From NCBI GenBank assembly GCA_963764685.1, contig CAVXTT010000020.1, positions 248,001-312,000 of the forward strand: 64,000 bases of DNA, read 5' to 3'. The position numbers and the translations under genes were made by a program. A model generated the notes under the pieces. It was not told the DNA's origin. It saw only the letters and a program-made list of their open reading frames with translations, and searched no databases. How positions within the stretch are numbered: position 1 is the stretch's first letter; the number at the start of each line of letters is the position of its first letter. Shown here piece after piece: positions 38,624 to 47,275 of the stretch. This DNA comes from CAVXTT01 sp963764685 (GTDB lineage Bacteria > Bacteroidota > Ignavibacteria > Ignavibacteriales > Ignavibacteriaceae).

Positions 38624-39907
38624 ATGTCGCGATTCGCTACTCTTGATCGGGGTAGATCAATGTCTGCAGTACTAAAAGTAGTTGGTATTGGAGGCGGCGG
38701 TTGTAATGCAGTTGAGAGTATGATAAAAAGAGGACTCACCGGCGTTGAATACGTTGCTATAAATACCGATGCCCAGGTATTAAGCAGCAGCAGTGCAACA
38801 TATAAAATTCAGATCGGAACAAATATAACCCGTGGTCTTGGCGCCGGTGCAGATCCTAATGTCGGGAGAAAATCCCTTGAAGAGGACCGGGATAAAATTG
38901 CCGAAGTCCTGCAGGGCAGCGATATGGTATTTGTTACCGCCGGAATGGGTGGGGGAACAGGTACAGGGGGTGCTCCTGTAATTGCATCTATCGCAAAAAG
39001 CCTCGGAGCTCTTGTCGTAGGCATCGTTACCAAACCTTTCAGATGGGAAGGGAAGAAAAGAATGCTTAATGCAGAGCAGGGAATTCAGGAACTGAAATCT
39101 TATGTGGATAGTCTTATCGTAATTCCCAATGAGAGGCTCCTGAGCATACTTGAAAAAGGAACTAATGCATTTGCAGCATTCGACAAGCCCAATGAAGTAT
39201 TATATGAAGCTACCAGAGGAATAGCTGATATAATTACTGTTGAGGGACTTATAAATGTTGACTTTGCTGATGTACGTTCAGTAATGAACCAGAGCGGTGA
39301 AGCCTTAATGGGATGCGGAATAGCAAGCGGTGAGAACAGGGCAATTGAAGCCGCACAGAAAGCTATCTCGAGTCCTCTGCTGGAGGGTATAAACATTAAA
39401 GGCGCAAAGAGTGTATTGCTTAATGTTACCGGCTCAAGCAATCTTACAATGGAAGAGATAAATGAAGGCAACAATGTAATATTTGAAGCTGCAGGTGAAG
39501 AGGCAAACGTAATTTTCGGTTGTGTAAGGAAAGAGGATATGAACGATTACGTTTCATACACTGTAATAGCAACCGGATTTGAGAATGCACAGCAGTATCC
39601 TGCAAAGAACTTCAAACAAATCCAGCCGAAGTTTAATGATGCGGACAGTTTCAGAGGCGGTTTTGATTTCTTCAAAAATGTTGATGCTGAGAAGGAAGAT
39701 CTTGAAGTACCGACTTTTATCAGGGTTAATAAACCAAAAGCAACTCTTTCCGAAAAAGAAAATGAGCCCGAAATTCCGAAGAGTGGTTTTAACTTTGATG
39801 CAAGCAGGTATAACTGGGCTAAGGAAAAAGCTAAGCAGAAAGAAACTGCAGACGGCAATAATGATGAAGAAGATACTTCTTCATTCTTAAGAATGATTAT
39901 GGATTAA
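38624..39907 (+). CDS. ftsZ: FtsZ, tubulin-like division GTPase
   Basis: This 427-residue protein has the tubulin signature GMGGGTGTGGAPVIA, the N-terminal VVGIGGGGCNAVESMI, the T7 synergy region with NVDFADVRSVM, and a variable linker rich in charged residues (about 320-410). The C-terminal peptide DTSSFLRMIMD matches the FtsA/ZipA-binding tail (D..xFLR). AGGAGG at 38614-38619 is the strongest ribosome site in the cluster, consistent with the high FtsZ need. It is the last gene of the cluster; a convergent gene ends 27 bp further on. Confidence 0.98.
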   Translation: MSRFATLDRGRSMSAVLKVVGIGGGGCNAVESMIKRGLTGVEYVAINTDAQVLSSSSATYKIQIGTNITRGLGAGADPNVGRKSLEEDRDKIAEVLQGSDMVFVTAGMGGGTGTGGAPVIASIAKSLGALVVGIVTKPFRWEGKKRMLNAEQGIQELKSYVDSLIVIPNERLLSILEKGTNAFAAFDKPNEVLYEATRGIADIITVEGLINVDFADVRSVMNQSGEALMGCGIASGENRAIEAAQKAISSPLLEGINIKGAKSVLLNVTGSSNLTMEEINEGNNVIFEAAGEEANVIFGCVRKEDMNDYVSYTVIATGFENAQQYPAKNFKQIQPKFNDADSFRGGFDFFKNVDAEKEDLEVPTFIRVNKPKATLSEKENEPEIPKSGFNFDASRYNWAKEKAKQKETADGNNDEEDTSSFLRMIMD

Positions 39908-39933
39908 GGAGGTACAAAAAAATATTAGCCGGA

Positions 39934-40128
39934 TTACTCATCATCCGGGCGTGATTCAATAAATACGTTCTCATCATTATCCATTGTAATGATGATCCTG
40001 TTCGGGCGGCAGCAGACCCTGCAGTCTTCCTCGAAGTCCTGCTTGCCACCTGCCGTCAAGTCTATCCATACGACATTATGGACTCCGCAGTACTGGCAAG
40101 TCCATACAAGTTCATCTTCTGCCTGCAT
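39934..40128 (-). CDS. CPXCG-like cysteine-rich small protein
   Basis: This 64-residue protein has two Cys pairs, CQYCG near residue 11 and CRVCC near 38, with the spacing of the CPXCG (PF14255-type) zinc-binding proteins. The tail ITMDNDENVFIESRPDDE is acidic. The function of the family is unknown. The gene converges on ftsZ; a small CCGGAT/ATCCGG stem at 39929-39948 overlaps its stop and may help separate the two transcripts. Confidence 0.8.
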   Translation of the reverse strand: MQAEDELVWTCQYCGVHNVVWIDLTAGGKQDFEEDCRVCCRPNRIIITMDNDENVFIESRPDDE

Positions 40129-40291
40129 CTATTCACCTCAAAGCATCTATAATATTAACCTTCGGTGTATATTTATTATACACATCTAAAATTTAACACT
40201 TTCTAAGCCTTTTTTCACCCTTTTATTAGAATATTTATAACTCTTATGAACTTGCGCACTGTTCAATTTAGAGTTACACACTTTTTATCAT

Positions 40292-40560
40292 CATATGATT
40301 GAAGGAACAAGGGATCAGGCATCTCATGTTGGATTTAATGAAATTATCCGGTAAACTCTGACTAAATATTTATTTCAAGCCCTTTCTCTTAGAATACCTA
40401 ACCCCTACTACCTCGTTACAATCATCCTTTGACCGTAGCCCTGTAGTAGGCATTTAGTAGGACATAGTAGGGGTTGTGTAGGGAGTAGAGGTATTTCTTA
40501 ATTCAGTACCTGGTCAAATTATTTAAGGTGGTTATATGTTCTTGATGATTGTGAAGAGTT
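40292..40560 (+). repeat. dispersed intergenic element, copy B (larger part)
   Basis: About 269 bp align end to end with the reverse complement of 57223-57489. Shared landmarks, in order: CATATG; CATCTC followed by TTGGATTTAATG; CTGAC/CTGACC before an A/T-rich stretch; TACCTAACCCCT; TTTAGTAGGACATA; CTGGTCAAAT; TTGATGA-TGTGAAGA. The centre has 11-bp arms (40400-40410 and 40465-40475) and G-tracts at 40449, 40460, 40471 and 40482, a period of 11. The G-rich strand is the coding strand of the next gene. Confidence 0.85.
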
Positions 40561-40614
40561 GACGGCTCTAAAATTTATTCCGTTGGGGGGATAGAAATTT
40601 AAAAAAAAGAAGGC

Positions 40615-40668
40615 TGTCCAATACAAATGATTATCGAGCGTTCTTGTTAGTTAAATTTATTCTGGACA
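40615..40668 (+). repeat. short element with TGTCCA/TGGACA ends, copy B
   Basis: This 54-bp segment starts TGTCCAAT, contains ATTATCGA and TTAGTTA, and ends CTGGACA. It aligns with the reverse complement of 56996-57051. It ends 74 bp before the start of the polymerase fragment gene. Confidence 0.75.
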
Positions 40669-40742
40669 AAGTGCACTTTATGGATTTTCGGGCATATTTC
40701 CCTTGATTTTGTGGGAGGAAAGCTTTAAAATATAGTGAACAA

Positions 40743-42413
40743 ATGTTCAGTAGTATCTTAGAGATGTTTCAGGATTTAAAATATAATGTGCCGCAGGAAT
40801 GGCGAGGGGCAAAGATACACAAATTGTATCCTGCCATTCCCCGTTCTTCAGGGAAAGTGGATTTCGATATATTCGATTTTGAATTCCTCTTCAATGATAA
40901 AGGCACAAAACAGCTGATCAGAAGCGGCAACACTATCGGCTGCTTTTATATAGAATCCCCCGGAATGCGCTCCCTCCTCAGAAAGCTAAATGTTGATGAT
41001 TTCGAAATGCTGACCGCAGCCAGCTCTATTATCCGTCCCGGGGTTGCAGAAAGCGGTATGATGCAGGAATTCATTGCCCGCCATAAGGACCCGGCAAAAA
41101 GAAAATACTTTATACCTGAGATGGAAACTTATCTTGGGGATACTTACGGGGTAATGATCTACCAGGAGGACGTAATTAAGGTTGCGCATCATATAGCAGG
41201 ATTAACTCTTGAGGAAGCTGATCTCCTGCGCCGGGCAATGAGCGGAAAAATGCGCTCGCATAAAGCGATGGAACAGATCACCCTGAAATTTTATCATCAT
41301 TGCAGGGAGAAAAATTTTTCGGACGAGCAAACAAATGAGCTGTGGCGGCAGATTGAATCCTTTGCGGGATATTCATTCTGCAAGGCACACAGCGCATCAT
41401 TTGCCTTGCTCTCATTCCAGGTGGCTTTTCTAAAAGCTCATTTCCCGGCAGAGTTTATGGCAAGCGTTTTAAGCAACGGGGGAGGGTTCTATTCCGCGGC
41501 AGTGTATATAGAAGAATCAAAAAGACTTGGACTGAAAATACTTCTTCCCTGCATTAACCGCAGCCGGTATGAATATTACGGCAGCGGCGATAAATTAAGA
41601 ATAGGATTCTGTGCAGTGAAAAATCTTTCGCGAAACTCTGCGGAATTAATTATTGAGGAAAGAAATAAAGGAAAGTATTCCTCCTTACAGGATTTTCTTT
41701 CGCGGACTCACATCGGCTTCGAGGAAACCGCACTGCTTATTAAAAGCGGCGCTATGGACTGCTTTAAAAGAACCAGGTCCTCAATGCTGCGCCTGCTTGA
41801 TTTATATATTCACAGGAGAAAAATACAGGAGAGGGGATACGGAGACCTGTTTATAAACGAGCTCCTGCCTGTGGAAATGGAGGAGGGGAGGGAATATACA
41901 ATTGAAGAAAAATGTCTCCACGAATACGAAAGTTTTGATTATATGGTAACGCGGCACCCGCTTCATTTTTATGAAAAATGGACAAGCGCTCCCTCTGTTA
42001 CCACTGCAGTAAAAATGGATGCGCAAAAAGGAAGGCGGGTTAAGATGATCGGCTGGTATATGACATCAAAAAGAATCAGGACCCGCAAAGGGGATATAAT
42101 GAAATTCCTTTCACTTGAGGACCTTACCGGCACATTTGAAGCTGTTATTTTCCCCGGGGTATATGATGCAGTTGCAGAGAAAACAATGTCGATGGGGCCA
42201 TATATAGTTGAAGGGAAGGTTGATCCTGCCGACAGCAGAAATCTTGTAGTAGATAAGCTTGATCTTATCTCATATTCAATATTAAAATCCTCACTGCAGA
42301 AGGACAGTGTAGATCATAATTATTACGGCGATGTTGAAAAGATAACCGAGGAAGAATTTAATATCGTTAGGAAATTAGGTAAGGAGAAATTAAGACTGGC
42401 TTACGCATCATAA
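40743..42413 (+). CDS. DNA polymerase III alpha subunit, C-terminal half only
   Basis: This 556-residue frame covers the fingers-to-tail part of a DnaE-type polymerase: TIGCFYIESPGMRSLLRKL, IIRPGVAESGMMQEFI, TYGVMIYQEDVIKVAHHIAG, EADLLRRAMSGKM, FAGYSFCKAHSASFALLSFQ. A helix-hairpin-helix region follows, then an OB-fold (VKMIGWYMTSKRIRTRKG). A full DnaE has about 1000-1150 residues; the PHP domain and the palm with its catalytic aspartates are missing and not found upstream. No intein sequence is present, so a split-intein arrangement is excluded. Repeat elements end 74 bp before the start. It is probably a 5' deletion remnant of a second dnaE, possibly still translated. The start codon is uncertain because no ribosome site is close. 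Confidence 0.8.
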   Translation: MFSSILEMFQDLKYNVPQEWRGAKIHKLYPAIPRSSGKVDFDIFDFEFLFNDKGTKQLIRSGNTIGCFYIESPGMRSLLRKLNVDDFEMLTAASSIIRPGVAESGMMQEFIARHKDPAKRKYFIPEMETYLGDTYGVMIYQEDVIKVAHHIAGLTLEEADLLRRAMSGKMRSHKAMEQITLKFYHHCREKNFSDEQTNELWRQIESFAGYSFCKAHSASFALLSFQVAFLKAHFPAEFMASVLSNGGGFYSAAVYIEESKRLGLKILLPCINRSRYEYYGSGDKLRIGFCAVKNLSRNSAELIIEERNKGKYSSLQDFLSRTHIGFEETALLIKSGAMDCFKRTRSSMLRLLDLYIHRRKIQERGYGDLFINELLPVEMEEGREYTIEEKCLHEYESFDYMVTRHPLHFYEKWTSAPSVTTAVKMDAQKGRRVKMIGWYMTSKRIRTRKGDIMKFLSLEDLTGTFEAVIFPGVYDAVAEKTMSMGPYIVEGKVDPADSRNLVVDKLDLISYSILKSSLQKDSVDHNYYGDVEKITEEEFNIVRKLGKEKLRLAYAS

Positions 42414-42449
42414 GCCCGCACCTGAGACCTTACCGCTTCCGTCCTAAAC

Positions 42450-42947
42450 TCATTTCATATTTACATACTGTGTGGGGAAATCAAAATCTGCATCCTTAAC
42501 CATTTGAATGACAGACTGAAGGTCATCTATTTTGGGACCCTGTACTCTTACCTGTTCATCCTGGATCTGGGCATTTACTTTCAACTTTGAGTCTTTAATA
42601 AGTGTTGTAATCTTCTTTGCATTTTCTTTTGATATACCGCTCTGCAGATTTATAACACACTTGATCCTGCCCCCTGCAGCAGGTTCTGATTCATTGATCT
42701 TTAAGGCTTTAATCGAGATACTCCTTCTTATAAATTTTGTCTGAAGAATATCGATAGAAGCTTTAAGTGAATAATCATCCTTGGTGTTGATGTTTATAAG
42801 TTTATCTTTTTTATTGAGTTCCACCGAAGTATTTGAATCCTTAAGATCATATCTCTGATGGATTTCCTTTAAAGCCTGGTTAACTGCATTGTCTGCTTCC
42901 TGCAGATCAATTTCGGATACAATATCAAATGAATGGTTTGCTGCCAT
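42450..42947 (-). CDS. yajQ: YajQ-family nucleotide-binding protein
   Basis: This 165-residue protein has the two-lobed ferredoxin-like fold of YajQ: HSFDIVSEIDLQEADNAVNQ, then IHQRYDLKDSNTSVEL, GGRIKCVINLQSGISKENAK, QIQDEQVRVQGPKIDDLQ, and the closing FDFPTQYVNMK. Members bind cyclic di-GMP or other nucleotides and tRNA and act in regulation; the exact role here is unknown. It converges with the polymerase fragment gene, 36 bp apart. Confidence 0.95.
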   Translation of the reverse strand: MAANHSFDIVSEIDLQEADNAVNQALKEIHQRYDLKDSNTSVELNKKDKLININTKDDYSLKASIDILQTKFIRRSISIKALKINESEPAAGGRIKCVINLQSGISKENAKKITTLIKDSKLKVNAQIQDEQVRVQGPKIDDLQSVIQMVKDADFDFPTQYVNMK

Positions 42948-43022
42948 AATAATTTTCTTGAATAGTTATGATATAATTTTGATGCAAAATTATAATAATA
43001 GGGGAGAAGAACAAAAATTGTT

Positions 43023-43643
43023 TCAATAACCGGGTATATTTTCCCCAAGAATTATATCCCGTTCTGCTTTAAGGATATTTTCATCATTTCTAACTTTTAA
43101 TACACCGTTTCCTCCTCTGGGTTCTTCTACCATTTCATTCTTATTTAGGTTAGGATCGTCTGCAAATAAAAAATCTGATATCCAGTAGTATTTCCCTGCG
43201 GACTCAAGGACAACAGGATGAATATGAGCAGGGGCTGTACTGTTAGGATAACTTGCAGGTCTGATTGTGTAAAAAGTGTACCTGCCGTCATTACCGGTTT
43301 TTATCCATCCCCTCATATACCCATGACGTTTTTCCCACCCCGTGGAAGTCTTTTTAGCTGCATATATTCCGTTCTGGTTCGTATGATAGATATATAAAAT
43401 AACACCATCTGCAGGAGTCTTTCCGTCATTTTTATATATAGTACCAGTGATCATTAATTTTGTCCCCTGTTCAAAAAAACCAGGCAGTGTATCTATCGGT
43501 GTAAGTTTTTTATCACCAAATTCAAAGACTGCTTCACAACCTTCACAAGAACCTATAAGTTTTGCTTCTTTTTCTGTCTGCTGGGATTTTGTACAGGAAG
43601 CCAAAGCTAAAATGATCAGGCAAAATATTGTTAATCTGTTCAT
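43023..43643 (-). CDS. intradiol dioxygenase-like lipoprotein
   Basis: This 206-residue protein starts with a lipoprotein signal (MNRLTIFCLIILALASC, lipid Cys17). The beta-sandwich matches the intradiol ring-cleavage dioxygenase family: GVILYIYHTNQNGIYA, RGWIKTGNDGRYTFYTIRPASYPN and APAHIHPVV, which supply the two Tyr and two His that bind Fe(III) in catechol dioxygenases. A CxGC pair (SCEGCEAVF) near the mature N-terminus is not part of the usual core. Secreted members of this group are found in Bacteroidota with no known aromatic substrate. It is probably anchored at an outer surface and is transcribed alone. Confidence 0.85.
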   Translation of the reverse strand: MNRLTIFCLIILALASCTKSQQTEKEAKLIGSCEGCEAVFEFGDKKLTPIDTLPGFFEQGTKLMITGTIYKNDGKTPADGVILYIYHTNQNGIYAAKKTSTGWEKRHGYMRGWIKTGNDGRYTFYTIRPASYPNSTAPAHIHPVVLESAGKYYWISDFLFADDPNLNKNEMVEEPRGGNGVLKVRNDENILKAERDIILGENIPGY

Positions 43644-43817
43644 ATTATTCCTTCATGATTAAACAACTGGCTGCTGTAAATTAAAAACTTTTTTTGCTCC
43701 ATGAAATAAAATTATACAAGCGGTCAATGAAGAATGGAATTAGAGAGATAGGTCACGAATATGATAGGATTTCCATGTTTTTTCACCCGAAAAGGGTAGG
43801 TGAATGATCAACACTAT

Positions 43818-43837
43818 GTACTTTTATGAGAAAGTAC
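43818..43837. repeat. short perfect hairpin upstream of tRNA-Pro region
   Basis: GTACTTT and AAAGTAC form a 7-bp stem with a 6-base loop. A weaker TTCACC/GGTGAA pair lies about 25 bp before it. These are the only structures in the 250 bp between the lipoprotein gene and tRNA-Pro. Confidence 0.35.
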
Positions 43838-43894
43838 TGAAAAGAATGTAAACGAAGAATTGACCCAAAAATTCCCCTTAATGGACTGTATTTG

Positions 43895-43969
43895 TCGGGG
43901 TGATAGGATTCGAACCTACGACCTCTTCGTCCCGAACGAAGCGCGCTAACCGGACTGCGCTACACCCCG
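43895..43969 (-). tRNA. tRNA-Pro (anticodon CGG)
   Basis: On the minus strand the acceptor stem CGGGGTG/CACCCCG encloses a complete cloverleaf. The anticodon arm is CTTCG-TTCGGGA-CGAAG, giving CGG at 34-36. The T arm has GGTTCGAATCC. The discriminator is A, and only CA, not CCA, follows in the DNA. Confidence 0.95.
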
Positions 43970-44092
43970 AATATTAAATTTAGCGGTTCAAATATATCAA
44001 TTTTATGTTAACAAATCATCCGGAGTGTTTACACATTGACTATTCTTTTGATTAATATATTTTATATTTAAACTCACTCAAAAAAAATTCTT

Positions 44093-44284
44093 ATGCCGGA
44101 AACACAAAAATGCCTAAACTGCGGAACGTCTGAAAATCAGATTCCGCTTATTAATTTGACCTATGCAGGAAAATCAGCTTACATTTGTTCAAGGTGCCTG
44201 CCGCTGCTTATTCATCAGCCGCAGGAATTAATAGGAAAGCTCGAAGGGGCGGAAAATATTGCCCCTGCAGAACATAAGGATTAG
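44093..44284 (+). CDS. small zinc-ribbon-like protein
   Basis: This 63-residue protein has CLNCG at residues 7-11 and CSRCL at about 32-36, a spacing that fits one zinc ribbon, followed by a polar C-terminal helix (QELIGKLEGAENI). No function was recognised. The last 4 bases overlap the stop of the convergent TPR gene. Confidence 0.7.
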   Translation: MPETQKCLNCGTSENQIPLINLTYAGKSAYICSRCLPLLIHQPQELIGKLEGAENIAPAEHKD

Positions 44285-44766
44285 TTCATCGCGGCCATTA
44301 ATTTAACCGCAGCCGCTTTAGCGTGTTCATAGTCTGGTTTAACTTCCAGTGCGTCATTATAATATTCGAGGGCTGTAAGCCAGTCTCCCTTTTTCTCATA
44401 AATGCACCCTAGATTAAATAATGGATAATGACGTGAATCGTAATCAGGGATCTTGAGAGCCTTCTCAAACCAGATGACTGCTTCATCTAAATTGTTCAGC
44501 TGAATCAGGTACATTCCGATATCGTTATAGGGGTTACCGTAATCGGGATCAAGTTCAATTGCAGTTAAACATTCCTTTATTGCATCCTGATGTTTACCCT
44601 GCACGCTGTATGCCCACCCAAGATAAGTATGGGCTTTTGCTGTCGGATAATAATGAATGGAATTTCTGTAAGCCCTTACAGCTTCAGCAATATCCCCTGC
44701 CATATGCAGCTTGTAACCGAGATTAAAAAGCTTCCTAGCCTGCGTTATTTTTTCTTTATTTTCCAA
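44281..44766 (-). CDS. TPR repeat protein
   Basis: This 161-residue protein has no signal peptide and consists of four TPR units (for example AGDIAEAVRAYRNSIHYYPT, QGKHQDAIKECLTAIELDPD, LNNLDEAVIWFEKALKI, KGDWLTALEYYNDALEVKPD). It is a protein-interaction scaffold of unknown partner. It is transcribed toward the small zinc-ribbon gene and lies 84 bp downstream of the cytochrome operon's last gene on the same strand, so it may be an operon member. Confidence 0.88.
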   Translation of the reverse strand: MENKEKITQARKLFNLGYKLHMAGDIAEAVRAYRNSIHYYPTAKAHTYLGWAYSVQGKHQDAIKECLTAIELDPDYGNPYNDIGMYLIQLNNLDEAVIWFEKALKIPDYDSRHYPLFNLGCIYEKKGDWLTALEYYNDALEVKPDYEHAKAAAVKLMAAMN

Positions 44767-44850
44767 AACAGACTCCGGTTTAAGATACAGAGAAAAGATA
44801 AAGGATTGTATAGTTTAATGTCAATCTATTTATTTGCCAGAGATAACTTT

Positions 44851-46350
44851 TTACTTGTTTCTTTCGGCGGCGTGACAATCTGTGCACAGCTGATTTTCGA
44901 CTGATCCTGATATTTTAGCCGGATGTATAAATTTCTGGTTAAATGGATTTCCGTTATCCGGTGCAGGTGTCTGTGAAATTATGCTGTGGCAGATATTACA
45001 GTCATTGGAGATCATTTTACCATCATTGCTGAAATGCTTTCCGTCGTGGCATCTGAAACATCCCAGGCTGTATACGTGTCCTATATTGTTAGGGAATCTT
45101 CTCCAGCTGACATTCATTTCGGGGAAGTAGTTTCTTTCATAGATCTTCTTTACGAAGGATATGCTTTTATCAATCGCGCTCTTTTTTGAAGCTGCTATTT
45201 CGGGGTAATTAGTGTTGTAAAAATTTTCTATATAATTGCTTATGAGCCCGTAAGCTTCCTGTTTATTGTAATATTTCTTTTCAAGAGCCTGGACTGAAAC
45301 ACTTTTTATGTATGGAAGTGTCTCATCTATATCCCCCCCTGAAAGATAAAGGTTCACCATCTTATCCGGCTGGTTATAGATGTGGGAAGGTCTGTTATGG
45401 CAGTCGATACAATCAATTTTTCTTATATCTGAAATTTTTAACAGATCATCACTGAACGGCACTTCTCTGGATTTATAAATAACTTCTTTACCATCAGCCG
45501 ATCGGGATTTTACCCACGGGATTATTGTCCGGGTAGAATCGGAAACATAGTTAATTTCATTTGCTATATTCATATGCCAGTGGATGCCGGATGTTGTTCC
45601 TGCCTCACTGTTGCCGCCACCGATCTTGAGGAGCATACTTATATTGGATTTTGTATTATTTTCATCCGAGAGATAATAAGTATATTCTACTTTCTTTTCG
45701 CTGAAGAAGTGCTTAGGCCAATGACATTGTTCACAGGTTTCCTGCGCGGGACGCAGATTATGAATAGGTGTGGGTATAGGTCTTGAATATTTATTAAAGA
45801 TAACCGAATACACCTGGTATGCACCCGAAATTTTTGCTTTTACAAACCAATCGGCGCCGGAGCCAATATGGCAGCTAACGCAGCCAACCCTTGAATGAGG
45901 AGAGCTGAGGTAAGCAGTATATTCGGGCTCCATAACTTCGTGACAGATCGTACCGCAGAACTCATCCGAATCAGTATACTCATAAGCCTTAAAGCTGCCG
46001 AAAGCAGAAAAAAGAAGCAGCAGAATTGTGCCCACTGAAAATATTAAAAATGCCCTCCGGTGTTTCGGGTCGTTCAGGTCAACCGTCGGGAATTTGTGTC
46101 TTACCTGTCCGGGTTTAGGTTTGTCCCTTCGGGTTTTAAGAATTCCCACTACAATCAGAAGAAGTCCTATTATCAGGAAAACAGGCAGGATAACGAATGC
46201 AATGATTCCCATATATGGTGCCGGATCCTTGGCAAACATCTCAAGGAGTATCAGGAACAATATTAATCCAAAACTTATTAAGGCAATGGCAGTGCCCAGC
46301 AAAGTTATAGGATTATAAAAAGTTATAGGAAATCTTCTTTTATCCAACAA
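44851..46350 (-). CDS. NapC/NirT-related membrane multiheme cytochrome c (seven heme sites)
   Basis: This 499-residue protein has three N-terminal membrane helices (about 14-38, 45-69, 92-114). A periplasmic domain follows with seven heme-binding motifs: CGTICH (three residues between the Cys, an atypical CX3CH), CVSCH, CEQCH, CIDCH, CFRCH, CNICH and CTDCH. The opening EFCGTICHEVMEPEY and SPHSRVGCVSCH matches NapC/NrfH/CymA-type quinol oxidases. It would take electrons from menaquinol and pass them to periplasmic or outer multiheme proteins. It is last in the five-gene cytochrome operon. Confidence 0.92.
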   Translation of the reverse strand: MLDKRRFPITFYNPITLLGTAIALISFGLILFLILLEMFAKDPAPYMGIIAFVILPVFLIIGLLLIVVGILKTRRDKPKPGQVRHKFPTVDLNDPKHRRAFLIFSVGTILLLLFSAFGSFKAYEYTDSDEFCGTICHEVMEPEYTAYLSSPHSRVGCVSCHIGSGADWFVKAKISGAYQVYSVIFNKYSRPIPTPIHNLRPAQETCEQCHWPKHFFSEKKVEYTYYLSDENNTKSNISMLLKIGGGNSEAGTTSGIHWHMNIANEINYVSDSTRTIIPWVKSRSADGKEVIYKSREVPFSDDLLKISDIRKIDCIDCHNRPSHIYNQPDKMVNLYLSGGDIDETLPYIKSVSVQALEKKYYNKQEAYGLISNYIENFYNTNYPEIAASKKSAIDKSISFVKKIYERNYFPEMNVSWRRFPNNIGHVYSLGCFRCHDGKHFSNDGKMISNDCNICHSIISQTPAPDNGNPFNQKFIHPAKISGSVENQLCTDCHAAERNK

Positions 46351-46396
46351 GGGTCCTTTCTGAATTCGAAACCTTTACTGTGTAAAATATAATTAA

Positions 46397-47275
46397 TTAT
46401 CTGTAAGCAAACAGCATAGCATAAATAATCCAGACCACTATGCTGAATCCGATTGATAAGGCAGTCCAGCCGAAAAACCTTATTGTTTTAATGACTATCG
46501 GCGGATAAGGTTCAACAAGATATTTTTCCAGTTCTCCCGATTCCACAAGCTTATTGTACTCGTCCGGTCTGTCGATTTTATATTCGGACAAAGGCACACT
46601 GCCTGAAAAAATAACTATATCCATAGGAAATTTTTCTGGTCTCAGGTGAGTATTAAAGAAATGCACAGTAAAGATAAATCCTACAGCAAGGAGCGCTTCA
46701 TCACTATGAATAATAGTGGCAATATTTATAAATGATCCGGGAAACAGCTGAGTAAAAAATTCAGGGAACCATAAAGTTAAACCCGTTGCGCCGATTACGA
46801 ATATTCCCCAGAATACTGCGAAGTAGTCAAACTTCTCCCAATAAGTCCATCTCCCATAACTTGGTCTTTCACCCAAATTCAGGAACCATTTAAGGGAACC
46901 GATAAAATCCTGGAGATCTCTTTTTGTAAGAAGCATAGTATCGGGGCCCAATAATAAATTCTTCCAGCTTTTATACTCTTTCTTTTTAAGTCTCACCAGA
47001 TCGGTAATATGGGCAGTGAAAACCCCAAACATTATTACTGCACAGAATCGATGTATAAATCCGGCAGATTCAAAGCCTCCGAAAAAATGTGCTAATATTA
47101 CAGCCCAGCCTGTGTATGAAAATTTCAGTGTCATACCGGTCAGAGCTAACCCGATAAAGCTTATGATCATACCGATATGAAGGACCCGGTTTAACCTAGT
47201 GAATCTTCTGAACTGGGGCTTGGTGACGGAGATTCTCTGTCTAATTTCCTGGGTCTTTTCCATTTCCCGAATCAT
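46397..47275 (-). CDS. diheme cytochrome b561-type membrane subunit
   Basis: I place the start at ATG 47275 because GGAG lies 6 bases before it; ATG 47290 is the longer alternative. The roughly 292-residue protein has four or five membrane helices with His residues for b hemes (RLNRVLHIGMIISF, GFIHRFCAVIMFGVFTAHI, NIATIIHSDEALLAVGFIFTVHFFNTHL), as in the gamma subunit of formate dehydrogenase and hydrogenase. It should exchange electrons with menaquinone. It overlaps the end of the 19-heme gene, with which it probably forms a complex. Confidence 0.9.
   Translation of the reverse strand: MIREMEKTQEIRQRISVTKPQFRRFTRLNRVLHIGMIISFIGLALTGMTLKFSYTGWAVILAHFFGGFESAGFIHRFCAVIMFGVFTAHITDLVRLKKKEYKSWKNLLLGPDTMLLTKRDLQDFIGSLKWFLNLGERPSYGRWTYWEKFDYFAVFWGIFVIGATGLTLWFPEFFTQLFPGSFINIATIIHSDEALLAVGFIFTVHFFNTHLRPEKFPMDIVIFSGSVPLSEYKIDRPDEYNKLVESGELEKYLVEPYPPIVIKTIRFFGWTALSIGFSIVVWIIYAMLFAYR

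Larger units (their letters stand above)
40129..40742. other. 614-bp intergenic region filled by two repeat elements
   Basis: There is no gene here. The stretch holds the larger dispersed element at 40292-40560 and the short TGTCCA/TGGACA element at 40615-40668, both repeated in the asd upstream region. GGGAGG at 40713-40718 lies 24 bp before the next ATG, too far for a normal ribosome site. Confidence 0.8.

Noticed and set aside
39906..39960. Strong AAGGAGG right after the ftsZ stop, possibly leading a small gene
   Set aside because: No ATG, GTG or TTG follows at a usable distance; the only frame from an ATT is 12 codons.
40743..42413. Split DnaE joined by a split intein
   Set aside because: The N-terminus of the fragment shows no C-intein motifs such as a His-Asn end followed by Cys or Ser.
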